A stretch of 64,000 bases of DNA from the NCBI GenBank assembly GCA_020041925.1, contig CP083409.1. One strand, given 5' to 3'. This DNA is from Faucicola osloensis_D. Lineage in GTDB: Bacteria > Pseudomonadota > Gammaproteobacteria > Pseudomonadales > Moraxellaceae. Below, in pieces: positions 25,508 through 34,768 of the stretch. The position numbers and the translations under genes are program-made. The notes beneath the pieces are model-generated. The model saw only the letters and a list, made by a program, of their open reading frames with translations, was not told where the DNA came from and made no database searches. Position 1 is the first letter of the stretch, and the number at the start of each line of letters is the position of its first letter.

Positions 25508-27022
25508 ATGTCAAAATCAGCCAAAACTGCCACTGCCCAATCTACTGAAAAACCTGAAAAAACCAACCGTGTCACCAAAAAAATTACCAAGCGCGTGGTC
25601 GAAATTCCAGAGATGCGTCGTATTCGCCACGTGCATTTTGTCGGTATTGGTGGGGCAGGGATGTGCGGTATTGCCGAAGTTGTCCATAATCATGGCTATA
25701 TGGTTAGCGGTTCAGACATCAAACAAAGCCCAGTGACTGACCGTTTGACCCAAATGGGCATTCAAGTGTTTATCGGGCATGATTCCAAAAACATCAGTGA
25801 AGCCGATGTGGTCGTGGTGTCATCAGCCATTGATCATACCAACCCAGAAATCCAAGCCGCCTTGTCAGGACGTATTCCTGTGGTACGCCGCGCCGATATG
25901 CTAGGTGAGCTGATGCGTTACCGTCATGGTATTGCAGTAGCGGGTGCGCATGGTAAAACTACCACCACTAGCCTGCTTACCATGATTTTAACCGAAGCAG
26001 GATTAGATCCTACTTACGTGATTGGTGGTAAACTTAACGCCTCAGGCAAAAACGCGTCATTAGGTCAAAGCCGTTATTTGGTGGCGGAAGCGGATGAGTC
26101 TGATGCGTCATTTTTATCGCTGCGTCCGATGGCAGCGATTGTCACCAATATCGACCAAGACCATATGGAAACCTATGGCGGCAGTTTTGACAAACTAAAA
26201 GCCGCGTATGTGCAGTTTTTACAAAATATGCCGTTTTATGGGTTGGCAGTATTGTGCGGTGATGACAAAGAGTTGTACGGACTGATTGATAAAATCGCGC
26301 GCCCTGTGTTGACTTATGGGCTGGAAAAACATAACGATGTGCAAGCCATTGATGTGGTGGCGGACGGCACCAAAACCCATTTTACCGTACTGCGTAAAGA
26401 CCGTGAGCCACTGCCGATTACTTTGAACATTCCCGGTATTCATAATGTCTATAACGCGTTAGCGGCTATCACCATCTCCACCGATGAAGGTGTCAGTGAT
26501 GAAGCCATTTGCCAAGCGGTCAAAAAATTTGCCGGCGTGGGCAGACGTTTTGAAAACAATGGTAACTACCCTGTTAAAGATGGCGTAGGCGATGTGCTAT
26601 TGATTGACGACTATGGTCACCACCCAACCGAAGTGGCAATGACCATCAAAGCGGCTCGCCAAAGCTATCCCGATCGCCGCTTGGTGATGATTTTCCAGCC
26701 TCACCGTTTTACCCGTACCCGTGATTGCTTCGATGATTTTGTGGACGTATTGTCACAAGTCGATGTGTTGATGCTGCTCGATGTGTATAGCGCGGGTGAA
26801 GCGGTGATTGAAGGCGCGGACAGTCGCAGTCTTGCCCGTACCATTCGCACCCGCGGACAAGTTGAGCCGATTATGCTGAACATCAATGACATGGATCAAA
26901 TCCGTCAGGTGCTAGGTAGTATGTTAAAAGGCAATGATTTGCTGATTACCCAAGGGGCGGGTAACGTGGGTCAACTTTGTCTGGATTTGGCAAAAAACAA
27001 TTTATTTCTCGCGGACAAATAA
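25508..27022 (+). CDS. murC: UDP-N-acetylmuramate-L-alanine ligase MurC
   Basis: The protein has 504 residues from the ATG at 25508, where a TTG four codons earlier is the alternative. MurC adds L-alanine to UDP-MurNAc using ATP. Features in order: a Lys/Thr-rich N-terminal extension of about 35 residues, the UDP-binding HFVGIGGAGMCGIAEV, the ATP loop GAHGKTTTTSLL near 145-156, EADESDASFL near 196-205, and DDYGHHPTEV in the C-terminal domain. The extension is longer than in E. coli. It follows murG by about 43 bases. No murB lies between murC and ddl. Confidence 0.98.
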   Translation: MSKSAKTATAQSTEKPEKTNRVTKKITKRVVEIPEMRRIRHVHFVGIGGAGMCGIAEVVHNHGYMVSGSDIKQSPVTDRLTQMGIQVFIGHDSKNISEADVVVVSSAIDHTNPEIQAALSGRIPVVRRADMLGELMRYRHGIAVAGAHGKTTTTSLLTMILTEAGLDPTYVIGGKLNASGKNASLGQSRYLVAEADESDASFLSLRPMAAIVTNIDQDHMETYGGSFDKLKAAYVQFLQNMPFYGLAVLCGDDKELYGLIDKIARPVLTYGLEKHNDVQAIDVVADGTKTHFTVLRKDREPLPITLNIPGIHNVYNALAAITISTDEGVSDEAICQAVKKFAGVGRRFENNGNYPVKDGVGDVLLIDDYGHHPTEVAMTIKAARQSYPDRRLVMIFQPHRFTRTRDCFDDFVDVLSQVDVLMLLDVYSAGEAVIEGADSRSLARTIRTRGQVEPIMLNINDMDQIRQVLGSMLKGNDLLITQGAGNVGQLCLDLAKNNLFLADK

Positions 27023-27241
27023 CCGTTTGATTGAACAACCACGCGGTAAACGGTTATGAAACTAAGGTATTGAAAAGCTGTTGTAGCTTGCCCATGCTGC
27101 CAGCAGGCGATTATTTTATGAGTGAAAAAAATTACTAAGACATACCCAAACCATAGCTAAGTCATAGCCAAGCGATAGTTTAAAAATTTGTGTGAAATAA
27201 TTATAGCAATAAATTCGGTTAACAAAAGATTAGGAATCAAT

Positions 27242-28165
27242 ATGTCAGAGCTTATCGATGTCAAACAATTTGGTAAAGTGGCGGTTGTCTGTGGCGGCTG
27301 GAGTGCTGAGCGTGAAGTGTCGCTGACGAGTGGTAAAGCTGTGCTTGATGCGCTACTCGCTAAAGGCGTGGATGCCCATCACTTTGACCCCAAAGAAACA
27401 GATATCTCAAAACTGCGCGACTATGACCGCGTATTTAATGTGCTGCATGGCACTTTTGGCGAAGATGGTAGCCTGCAAGGAGTGCTAGACGGTTTTAATA
27501 TTCCGTATACCGGTTGTGGCGTGTTAGCCTCTGCAATTGCCATGGATAAATTTCGCAACCGCCTAGTTTGGCAAGCGTTAGATTTACCAAACGTACCTTA
27601 TGTCGTGCTTGATGACAATACCGATTTTACCGCTATCGAACAGCAGCTAGGTTTACCACTGTTTGTCAAACCCGCCGCTGAAGGCAGTAGTGTCGGCGTC
27701 TTTAAAATTAAAGAAGTGGGCGAGCTTGCCAAGACTTACCCACAGCTCAAACAATACCACGGCGCTATTTTGGCAGAAAAAGCCATCACAGGCGGTGAGT
27801 ATGCTTGCTCAATCCTCGGTGATGAGGTGTTGCCCAGTATTCGCATCATCCCAACGACCGAGTTTTATGACTACGAAGCCAAATACAATCGTGATGATAC
27901 CGTCTACCAATGCCCATCAGATTTGAGCGAGGCGCAAGAGCAAACCATGCAACAAATCGCCAGAAAAGCGTTTGCCGCCATTGGGGGCAAAGGTTGGTCA
28001 CGCGTGGATTTTTTACGAGATGACGAAGGCACGCTATATCTACTTGAACTCAATACGGTGCCAGGTATGACCAGTCATAGTCTGGTGCCGATGGCAGCAA
28101 AAGCGCGTGGCATGGATTTTGCGACGCTATGCGTGCGTATCTTAGAACAAACGTTGAGTGAATAA
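27242..28165 (+). CDS. ddl: D-alanine-D-alanine ligase Ddl
   Basis: The protein has 307 residues from the ATG at 27242, preceded by AGGAATCAAT; longer in-frame starts are not supported. The enzyme makes D-Ala-D-Ala for the stem peptide and has the ATP-grasp fold. Signs: VVCGGWSAEREVSLTSG near 14-30, the VLHGTFGEDGSLQG segment near 67-80, KPAAEGSSVGVFK near 143-155, and LLELNTVPGMTSHSL near the end. The position between murC and ftsQ corresponds to ddlB of E. coli. A 219-base leader before it holds two near-identical 11-base units (CATAGCTAAGT, CATAGCCAAGC at 27152-27173). Confidence 0.98.
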   Translation: MSELIDVKQFGKVAVVCGGWSAEREVSLTSGKAVLDALLAKGVDAHHFDPKETDISKLRDYDRVFNVLHGTFGEDGSLQGVLDGFNIPYTGCGVLASAIAMDKFRNRLVWQALDLPNVPYVVLDDNTDFTAIEQQLGLPLFVKPAAEGSSVGVFKIKEVGELAKTYPQLKQYHGAILAEKAITGGEYACSILGDEVLPSIRIIPTTEFYDYEAKYNRDDTVYQCPSDLSEAQEQTMQQIARKAFAAIGGKGWSRVDFLRDDEGTLYLLELNTVPGMTSHSLVPMAAKARGMDFATLCVRILEQTLSE

Positions 28166-28362
28166 GTCGTTTTCGTTTATATTTGTTTACAAAAAAAGTA
28201 CTTGAATTGTCTAGAAGCGTATTATCTATTTACCATTCATTTCATTGAATTTGCTATGATATGCTTCTAAGCATAAATCCTTGTAATATTTTTAGTTATT
28301 GTGATTTTTGTTGTTGAGATTTTAGTAATTAATAATTTTAGACCGAGTTATGATTGGTCAAT

Positions 28363-29241
28363 ATGGCAAATTCATTTGTGGCAACTGCTTCTCTAGATAC
28401 TACGCTCCCCAATCGCTTTCATCAGCTGCTGCCAAAGTTGTTAATGCTTGGCGTTGTGTTATTGTTGCTGATATTAGCGGCTTTGGCGATTAATGTGTTC
28501 AATAAATTACCCAATGCGGTGATTAGTTTGCAGCATAAAGGGTTAAATACCCAGCAAACCCTGCAGCTTCAGCAATTATTGGGCGAAAAAGCCGACACAA
28601 ATCTACTCAAGGCTGATTTGCAAAGCTATGTAGCAAAACTTGAGACGGTAGATTGGGTAGGGCAAGCCGATGTGCGCCGTGATTGGCAACAAGGTATTGT
28701 GGTCAATGTAGTACCGCGCCAAGCCGTTGCCAAGTTTGGTAGTGAACGTTTAGTCGATGCCAATGGCACGGTATTTAAACCTGCCGATAGCAATGACTTA
28801 AATAATGCCAGCTTGATGCAGCTACAAGGCGATAGCCAAAATGCCGTTGTCATGATGCAGCAAATCAAGCAAGTCAGTGATTGGTTTATGCCACTGGGTA
28901 TGAAAATTGAAGAAGTCATCGTAACGCCTAGAATGGCATGGTTATTTCGCTTTGATAACGGACTTCGGGTACTGGTTGATAATGACAATACGTCAGAAAA
29001 ACTGTATCGACTGAGCATCATGTTACAAAATCAGCTTAAACCACAGCTCAAAACGCTGCAAACGGTGGATTTACGCTATAAAAACGGCATGGCAATTACC
29101 AAACGACCTGTGATACAGCAAGCTGGTGATACAGCTGCCGTCAATGCCAAATCTGCTGATACTAAACCCGTGACCGATGCCAACTCAACAACCGATTCGA
29201 AAACCAAAGCCTTAAAAACCCCAGCCAACCCCAGCCATTAG
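28363..29241 (+). CDS. ftsQ: Cell division protein FtsQ
   Basis: The protein has 292 residues, single-pass, with a short cytoplasmic N-terminus, a transmembrane helix near 27-46 (LLMLGVVLLLLILAALAI), a periplasmic POTRA-type domain and a beta domain. FtsQ bridges early and late divisome proteins through FtsB and FtsL. The family pattern is visible in WVGQADVRRDWQQGIVVNVVPRQAVAKF near 87-114 and in LVDANGTVFKP just after. The C-terminal 40 residues are a low-complexity Ala/Asp/Thr tail. The ribosome site is weak. It is located between ddl and ftsA, its conserved place. Confidence 0.95.
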   Translation: MANSFVATASLDTTLPNRFHQLLPKLLMLGVVLLLLILAALAINVFNKLPNAVISLQHKGLNTQQTLQLQQLLGEKADTNLLKADLQSYVAKLETVDWVGQADVRRDWQQGIVVNVVPRQAVAKFGSERLVDANGTVFKPADSNDLNNASLMQLQGDSQNAVVMMQQIKQVSDWFMPLGMKIEEVIVTPRMAWLFRFDNGLRVLVDNDNTSEKLYRLSIMLQNQLKPQLKTLQTVDLRYKNGMAITKRPVIQQAGDTAAVNAKSADTKPVTDANSTTDSKTKALKTPANPSH

Positions 29242-29266
29242 GTGAAACATAATTTTGTAGTGTTCT

Positions 29267-30547
29267 ATGAAAAAGCCAGATCTGATCGTCGTCGTCCACC
29301 TAAGTGCTACTGCTATTCATACTGTGATTGGTCAAATCCACAGTGCGCAAGATATTCGTATTATCGGTTTATCTACCGTCAAAAACCATGATTTCGCGCA
29401 AGGTACCATTCGCCATCGCGAACGTCTAAAATCTGCTATCAAACAATCTATTCAAAACGCTGAAGACATGGCAAATTGCCGTGTAAACAGTGTTTGGCTT
29501 AGTTTTTCTACCCCAGATTTGCAAAGCGTCAATAGTGTGGGCGAAGTCAAAATCAAACACGATATCGTACAAGCCAAAGACGTGGTCGCCGCGCTAACCC
29601 AAGCCAAAAACAAACATCTCCAAGATGATTTGTATTTGATGCATTATGCCCAGCAAGGTATTGCTTTAGATGGCAACGCTGAGATGATTGATGATGCGAT
29701 TGGGATGCAAGCGAGTGACTTGATGGTACTCTATCATCTGATGATGATGCCCGTCAAAGGTCGCCAGAATTTACAGCAACTGCTGCAAGAATGTGATGTC
29801 AGTATCGACCAAATGCTATTTGATGCCGTATCTACCGCCGAATATGGTTTATTACCCGAAGAAAAATACCATGGTGTATGTCTGATTGATATTGGGGCAT
29901 CGACGACCAGTATCTGCGTTTACCGTGAAGATAAGCTGATTTATACCCATTGTTTTGCCGAAGGCGGACATCACGCGACACTGGATATCTCTATGCTGCT
30001 AGACGTCACCATTGCTGAAGCAGAGAATATGAAAAAATCCCAAGCCAATGTCGATCGTCATGGGATTGACTCAAGCCAATTTTTTACCATCAAGCGTTCA
30101 CAGCATGACGATGAAAAAACCATTAATATGCTTGAGCTCCTTGAAGTCACTGAAGCCCGCTATATCAGTATTTTAGGTCATATTAAAAAAGAGCTGGATA
30201 AAGAAGGGCTAAGTGAGTTTTTACAACAAGGCTATGTGATCACGGGCGGTGGTGCTGAAATGCGTGGATTATTGCCATTAGCCAAAAAAATCTTTGCCAA
30301 TAAAGTAAACAAGGTCAATCAACACTCAGCGATTTCTGCCTATACCCAATATGGTGATGATGACAAGCTTCGCACCATTGCGGCAATGATTGGTGAGCGT
30401 AAATACCAAACCGCGTTTGGCACACTGTTATATAGTCAAAGTGAGGCGTTTCATCATAGCGAGAAAAGCTCACCTGACTCGTTGCAAGTTAAGCCCATGC
30501 GAGAAAAACTCAAAACTGTGAATAAATTTTTTGGTAAATTTTTCTAA
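29267..30547 (+). CDS. ftsA: Cell division protein FtsA
   Basis: The protein is a 426-residue actin-like ATPase that anchors FtsZ to the membrane and recruits later divisome proteins. Signs: DLIVVVHLSATAIHTVIGQI at the start (phosphate-1 loop), the 1C domain through about 165, GVCLIDIGASTTSICVY near 203-219 (phosphate-2), and VITGGGAEMRGL near 324-335 (adenosine motif). The last 15 residues (MREKLKTVNKFFGKFF) form the amphipathic membrane-targeting helix. The first phosphate loop has His-Leu-Ser where DxGT/S is usual. It follows ftsQ by 25 bases. Confidence 0.97.
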   Translation: MKKPDLIVVVHLSATAIHTVIGQIHSAQDIRIIGLSTVKNHDFAQGTIRHRERLKSAIKQSIQNAEDMANCRVNSVWLSFSTPDLQSVNSVGEVKIKHDIVQAKDVVAALTQAKNKHLQDDLYLMHYAQQGIALDGNAEMIDDAIGMQASDLMVLYHLMMMPVKGRQNLQQLLQECDVSIDQMLFDAVSTAEYGLLPEEKYHGVCLIDIGASTTSICVYREDKLIYTHCFAEGGHHATLDISMLLDVTIAEAENMKKSQANVDRHGIDSSQFFTIKRSQHDDEKTINMLELLEVTEARYISILGHIKKELDKEGLSEFLQQGYVITGGGAEMRGLLPLAKKIFANKVNKVNQHSAISAYTQYGDDDKLRTIAAMIGERKYQTAFGTLLYSQSEAFHHSEKSSPDSLQVKPMREKLKTVNKFFGKFF

Positions 30548-30587
30548 AAAAGAGATATTTAGTATTTTAAGGGTGCTCATGTTATGA

Positions 30588-30616
30588 TTGACTCTAAAAT
30601 CCACTAATTGTGTAAT
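30588..30616 (+). promoter_or_regulatory. Candidate sigma-70 promoter for ftsZ
   Basis: TTGACT at 30588-30593 and TGTAAT at 30611-30616 are spaced 17 bases apart, in the gap between ftsA and ftsZ. A dedicated ftsZ promoter near the ftsA end is common in gamma-proteobacteria. Confidence 0.65.
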
Positions 30617-30696
30617 GATTTAATTGATATTTAATTTAATATGTTTGCTATTTATGCTGCTCAAGCCTACTTGACAGCATACGGAGATTTTCAATT

Positions 30697-31908
30697 ATGG
30701 AAGCTAAGTTTAGTATTGTACAAGATCACACTGATACATTTGCCGATTCAGCCCGTTTAACCGTCATCGGTGTCGGCGGCGGCGGTGGGAATGCCGTTGA
30801 AACCATGGTACAAAATGGTGTAAAAGGCATTACCTTCGTCTGTGCCAATACCGATAGACAAGCGCTTGACCGCCTATCAGCGCCTAATAAAATCCAGCTC
30901 GGTATCAAAAATAACAACCGCGGCTTGGGGGCAGGTGCCAACCCAGAAGTAGGGCGTGAAGCAGCCGAGAGCGATGAAGAACAAATTCGCCAATTGTTAG
31001 AAAATTCTGACATGGTATTTATTACCGCGGGTATGGGCGGTGGTACAGGTACAGGCGCTGCGCCAGTCATTGCCAGACTTGCCAAAGAGCTGGGCGTCTT
31101 GACCGTTGCCGTAGTGACCATGCCATTTACTTTTGAAGGTGGCAGACGTAATAAAGTGGCTAGAGAAGGTATTGAGCAGCTTTCTAACTTTGTCGACTCT
31201 ATCATCACTATCCCTAATGATAAATTGATGACAGTGTATGGCAAAATCTCTATGAAAGATGCCTTCAAAAAAGCCGATGAAGTCTTACTTCAAGCGGTGC
31301 AAGGTATCTCTAATATGATTTCAAAAGATGGTTTTATTAACATCGACTTTAACGATATTCGCACTGCAATGACCTCCCGAGGGCATGCGATGATGGGTAT
31401 CGGTAAAGGCAGTGGGGAAGACCGCGCTGAGATCGCTGCTGAAAAAGCCATCAAAAGCCCATTACTTGATAACTTATTGCTTAAAAATGCCAAAGGTCTG
31501 TTAGTCAACGTGGTGGCTAGCTCAGATTTCAATTTTGAAGAACAAGAGCGCATCACCCAAAAAGTGCATAGTTTGGTGGATATTGACGAAGCCAACATCT
31601 TCTACGGCGTGGTATTTGATGAAGACATGGGCGATGAAATCCAAGTGACAGTGGTGGCAACCGGCCTTACGCTAGATAATACTCCAAAGCACCCAACTAG
31701 AGATTTTGTCTCAGATGCCTCTAGCACCCACAAAGTGGAAGCAGGCACGCATGAACCTGCGTATGCGGCACGCCCACAGCCCATCCCTGCACCTCAGCCA
31801 CCTGTACAGCAAGCTATCGAGCCTGCGCCAGCACAACCGCAATCCTCGCAGCCACAACGCACAGGCAACAGTATTCAAGACTATCTACGTCGCCAGCAAA
31901 ATCGCTAA
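30697..31908 (+). CDS. ftsZ: Cell division GTPase FtsZ
   Basis: The protein has 403 residues, a tubulin-like GTPase that forms the Z ring. Signs: GVGGGGGNAVETM near 25-37, the tubulin signature GGGTGTGAAPVIA near 111-123, TIPNDKL near 170-176, the T7 loop NIDFNDIRTAM near 212-222, and a Pro/Gln-rich linker after about 335. It ends in QDYLRRQQNR, a variant of the FtsZ C-terminal peptide that binds FtsA and ZipA. The start follows ACGGAGATTTTCAATT. A terminator at 31930 ends the unit, separating lpxC. Confidence 0.99.
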   Translation: MEAKFSIVQDHTDTFADSARLTVIGVGGGGGNAVETMVQNGVKGITFVCANTDRQALDRLSAPNKIQLGIKNNNRGLGAGANPEVGREAAESDEEQIRQLLENSDMVFITAGMGGGTGTGAAPVIARLAKELGVLTVAVVTMPFTFEGGRRNKVAREGIEQLSNFVDSIITIPNDKLMTVYGKISMKDAFKKADEVLLQAVQGISNMISKDGFINIDFNDIRTAMTSRGHAMMGIGKGSGEDRAEIAAEKAIKSPLLDNLLLKNAKGLLVNVVASSDFNFEEQERITQKVHSLVDIDEANIFYGVVFDEDMGDEIQVTVVATGLTLDNTPKHPTRDFVSDASSTHKVEAGTHEPAYAARPQPIPAPQPPVQQAIEPAPAQPQSSQPQRTGNSIQDYLRRQQNR

Positions 31909-31929
31909 GATATCGTATGATTTTTTAAA

Positions 31930-31961
31930 AGCCTCACAGCTTAATCGTTGTGGGGTTTTTT
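31930..31961 (+). terminator. Intrinsic terminator after ftsZ
   Basis: CCTCACA pairs with TGTGGGG (one G-T pair) around a loop of about ten bases, with seven T after. Confidence 0.78.
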
Positions 31962-32106
31962 TATCACTGTAGTCAATCATAAAGGTCGATAAAATCAATC
32001 AAGCATCACTATGATGTAGAAAGGGACAATGGTAGAATAGCCAAATGTAACAAATTATATCAACCTAGCTTTGGCTAAGGACGAATGCAATCTACTAGGG
32101 GGCATT

Positions 32107-32982
32107 ATGCAGCAGCGTACTATTCAACAACCCAACAATCTTGAAGGCATCGGCTTACATAGTGGTAACCCTGTACACCTGCGCTTTTCTCCTGCGCCCG
32201 TTGACTATGGGATTCAGTTTTTACGTAGTGATGTCGCACAGGCAAAGCCCATTCCTGCTATCTATCATGCGGTAACCGATACCATGATGTCCTCAAATCT
32301 CACCAATGAGTTAGGTCAGCGCATTGGGACAGTTGAGCATTTGATGAGTGCAATCGCCGCGCTTCAAATTGATAATTTACAAATCGAAGTGTCCGCCCCT
32401 GAAATTCCAATCATGGATGGTAGTGCCATCGAATTTGTGAAGGTATTGCAACAAGCGGGTATTGCCGAGCAAACGTCTGCCAAACGCTATATTCAGGTGT
32501 TGCAACCAATTGAGGTTCGCGTGGAGGATAAAGTCGCTGGATTTCGTCCCTACGATGGATTTGTATTAGATTTCCAAATTGACTTTAATCACCCTGCGTT
32601 TAATGGCTCACATCAAACGTTTAAATTGGATTTTAATGAAGGCAATTTTATCGAGCATATTGCCAAAGCGCGCACATTCGGCTTTTTAAAAGACATTGAA
32701 TACCTAAAAAGCAATAACTTAGGGCTAGGGGGTAGTATGCAGAATGCAATTGTTTTAGATGACAGTGGCGTACTTAATCCTGAAGGGTTACGCTTTGACG
32801 ATGAATTTGTACGCCATAAAGTATTAGATGCAATTGGTGACTTATACCTTGCTGGTCACCAAATTTTGGGCGAGTTTTATGCTTATAAGTCAGGGCACGC
32901 GCTCAATAATAAATTATTACAGGCTTTATTTAGCGATCAAAATAACTATAAAGTTGTAACAAAGCATGACAATGTTAACTAG
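32107..32982 (+). CDS. lpxC: UDP-3-O-acyl-N-acetylglucosamine deacetylase LpxC
   Basis: The protein has 291 residues from the ATG at 32107, with AGGGGG six bases upstream; longer in-frame starts lack this. It is a zinc amidase for the committed step of lipid A synthesis. Signs: EGIGLHSGNPV near 12-22, the zinc-binding GTVEHLMSA around 75-83, EIPIMDGSA just after, ARTFGFLKD, and RHKVLDAIGDLYLAGH near 237-252, which carries the other zinc ligands and the catalytic His. The presence of lpxC shows a lipid A outer membrane. It sits at the end of the dcw cluster as in E. coli, but secA does not follow. Confidence 0.98.
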   Translation: MQQRTIQQPNNLEGIGLHSGNPVHLRFSPAPVDYGIQFLRSDVAQAKPIPAIYHAVTDTMMSSNLTNELGQRIGTVEHLMSAIAALQIDNLQIEVSAPEIPIMDGSAIEFVKVLQQAGIAEQTSAKRYIQVLQPIEVRVEDKVAGFRPYDGFVLDFQIDFNHPAFNGSHQTFKLDFNEGNFIEHIAKARTFGFLKDIEYLKSNNLGLGGSMQNAIVLDDSGVLNPEGLRFDDEFVRHKVLDAIGDLYLAGHQILGEFYAYKSGHALNNKLLQALFSDQNNYKVVTKHDNVN

Positions 32983-33320
32983 ATTTATTTAACTTTATTA
33001 ATTTTATTGTGTATTTTTACTAATCACAAGATTTTACCTATTATTTGATTAGTAACATTTTTTCATCAAGAAATTATCATTTTATTACACTAATTAAACC
33101 CAATCATCCAGTTTTATCATTTAATTTTTGGATATCTTTTTTTAGCCATTAGCTACTATAAGCGCAATAAAAATGAAAAAAAAGATATCTTTATCTATCC
33201 TATTAATTGTAAATTTTTTTCTAGTTTTTTACTTTCACTTGCACAATCCATTAATGCATTGATAAATCTTGCGATATCAGCAACATAATTTACATAAAAT
33301 TACATTGTAACTTGGCTTTT
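32983..33320. other. Very AT-rich spacer between lpxC and the DciA-like gene
   Basis: This 338-base non-coding stretch lies between convergent genes. It holds a 13-base inverted repeat at 33131-33143 and 33177-33189 and several T tracts, but no GC-rich hairpin. I see no gene in it. Confidence 0.6.
33131..33189. repeat. 13-bp inverted repeat with 33-base loop
   Basis: GATATCTTTTTTT at 33131-33143 is the exact reverse complement of AAAAAAAGATATC at 33177-33189. It could end transcription from both convergent genes or be a protein site. Confidence 0.7.
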
Positions 33321-33809
33321 TTAGTCTTTTATCAGTTTTTGTAACGCCGTTCTAAGTGGCTCGTTGTCCGTGACAAGGTCACATAGCTGTGTTATATTTC
33401 GCTTCGTAGATTCGCTTAGCTCACAATTATTTACATTGCTAACATTTTGTTTACATTGTAAATCTAGCATTTGCGAGCCATGAATAGGTTTGACAATGAC
33501 CACGCGAAAACGTAACTCATTAAATTGATGAAAATTGTTATCGAACGCTTGCAGTGTTGATAGTAGGTGCTGCTGGTTATAATTGAGGTGATTGGCAAGG
33601 GTATGACTAGTGGTACTAACCACAAGTCTAAATGACTCACAAGTAATCACTTGTAAGCTTGCTAAGACTTCCTCAGTCAACACGTTTTGCCAAGCGCTGC
33701 GAACATCGTCCGTCAATTGCTGTAATTGCTGCAGCTTTTTTTGAAACGGTAATTGATAGTTGGCAAGACGCTCAGTGCGAGAAGCAAGATGATTGGTTGG
33801 TTTTTTCAT
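33321..33809 (-). CDS. DUF721/DciA-like protein
   Basis: The protein has 162 residues from the ATG at 33809; a TTG two codons upstream is not needed. The N-terminal half (LQQLTDDVRSAWQNVLTEEV, then LVVSTTSHTLANHLNYNQQHLLSTL) resembles the DUF721 KH-like domain, in which an Arg/Trp-rich start is followed by a strand reading LxxxxxSxxxAxxL. DciA proteins of this family help load the replicative helicase, and DUF721 genes often lie near lpxC, M23 peptidase and secA genes in Acinetobacter relatives. It is convergent with lpxC and divergent from the M23 peptidase. The fit is good in setting, moderate in sequence. Confidence 0.7.
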   Translation of the reverse strand: MKKPTNHLASRTERLANYQLPFQKKLQQLQQLTDDVRSAWQNVLTEEVLASLQVITCESFRLVVSTTSHTLANHLNYNQQHLLSTLQAFDNNFHQFNELRFRVVIVKPIHGSQMLDLQCKQNVSNVNNCELSESTKRNITQLCDLVTDNEPLRTALQKLIKD

Positions 33810-33986
33810 AGTCAATAAGCATGTGGTAGGTAGTTAAGCGACAAAAATTTTGATTTAGTCTTAGTGTTAGTGTAGGTGATTTTAAGACCAAATTATAGTG
33901 AATTAAATCTTGCCAATGCGCTCAAGTAGCGTTCATATGACATTGGCACAGGGTTTAATAGCATAAGGTTTAACAAAGGATAAAAG

Positions 33987-34682
33987 ATGAAGTTAGCTCT
34001 AATCGCATTACCAGTTGTTGCTTTAACCACAATGAGTGTTGCACAAGCTCAAATTCTATCGATTACCAATGCCGGTAAAACCAGTCAAGTTATTGTCCGT
34101 GAAGATGATGGTGAAGATTATTATCTGCCCTCAGATGCCGTCAATGCGGCTATCAAAAATCTAAGCCAACAAACCCAGCAAAAAGAAGACCGCCTCGCAA
34201 GTTTAGCACAAAAGCTATCGACTCAGCCAACCACCATTATCAACATGCCTGCAATGGGCAACTATGCGGGTAATGGCATGTTGGCGTTACGCCCAATTAC
34301 GTCATCTGCGCGCATGAGTTCAGGTTTCGGCTATCGTATCCACCCTGTCACTGGTAAATCACAGTTTCATAAAGGCATGGACTTTGCTGCCCCTATTGGC
34401 ACCCCTATTTATGCCACAGGTAATGGTGTGGTGACTTTCTCAGGTTGGGGTACTGGGTATGGTCGTTATGTTGAAGTAGATCATGGCAACGGCACTGTTA
34501 CCCGTTACGCACATACCTCTGCAAACTATGTTAACGTTGGCGATACAGTGTATGCAAACCAGCAAATCGCTGCGGTAGGCAACACGGGTCGTTCAACAGG
34601 CGCGCACCTACATTATGAAGTACGCCAAAATGGTCAAGCCGTCAATCCGCAAACTTACTTGGCAATGGCGCCAGCGCGTTAA
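33987..34682 (+). CDS. Periplasmic M23 (LytM-type) metallopeptidase
   Basis: The protein has 231 residues: a signal peptide of about 21 residues ending AQA, a short helical segment near 50-75, then a LytM domain from about 108. Zinc ligands are visible in HKGMDFAAPIG (near 128-138) and HLHYEVRQNGQAVNP (near 211-225), and the SGFGYRIHPVTG turn is typical. These enzymes cleave peptidoglycan cross-bridges or, when inactive, activate amidases; here the metal-binding residues are intact, so it is likely active. The start follows AAAGGATAAAAG. It has its own terminator. Confidence 0.93.
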   Translation: MKLALIALPVVALTTMSVAQAQILSITNAGKTSQVIVREDDGEDYYLPSDAVNAAIKNLSQQTQQKEDRLASLAQKLSTQPTTIINMPAMGNYAGNGMLALRPITSSARMSSGFGYRIHPVTGKSQFHKGMDFAAPIGTPIYATGNGVVTFSGWGTGYGRYVEVDHGNGTVTRYAHTSANYVNVGDTVYANQQIAAVGNTGRSTGAHLHYEVRQNGQAVNPQTYLAMAPAR

Positions 34683-34705
34683 TCGTGACACTATCTCGGT
34701 ATATA

Positions 34706-34737
34706 AAAAAACTGGTTTTAAGCCAGTTTTTTATTTT
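34706..34737 (+). terminator. Intrinsic terminator after the M23 gene
   Basis: AAAAAACTGG pairs with CCAGTTTTTT around a seven-base loop, followed by a T-rich tract. It may also serve the convergent DOMON-like gene. Confidence 0.8.
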
Positions 34738-34768
34738 TCGCTGTGCTATGGTTTAAAACCATCATAAT

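Noticed and set aside
30726..31268. 180-codon frame opposite ftsZ
   Set aside because: Antisense shadow of a strongly conserved gene with biased codons; Pro/Ser/Ala-rich translation without a family.
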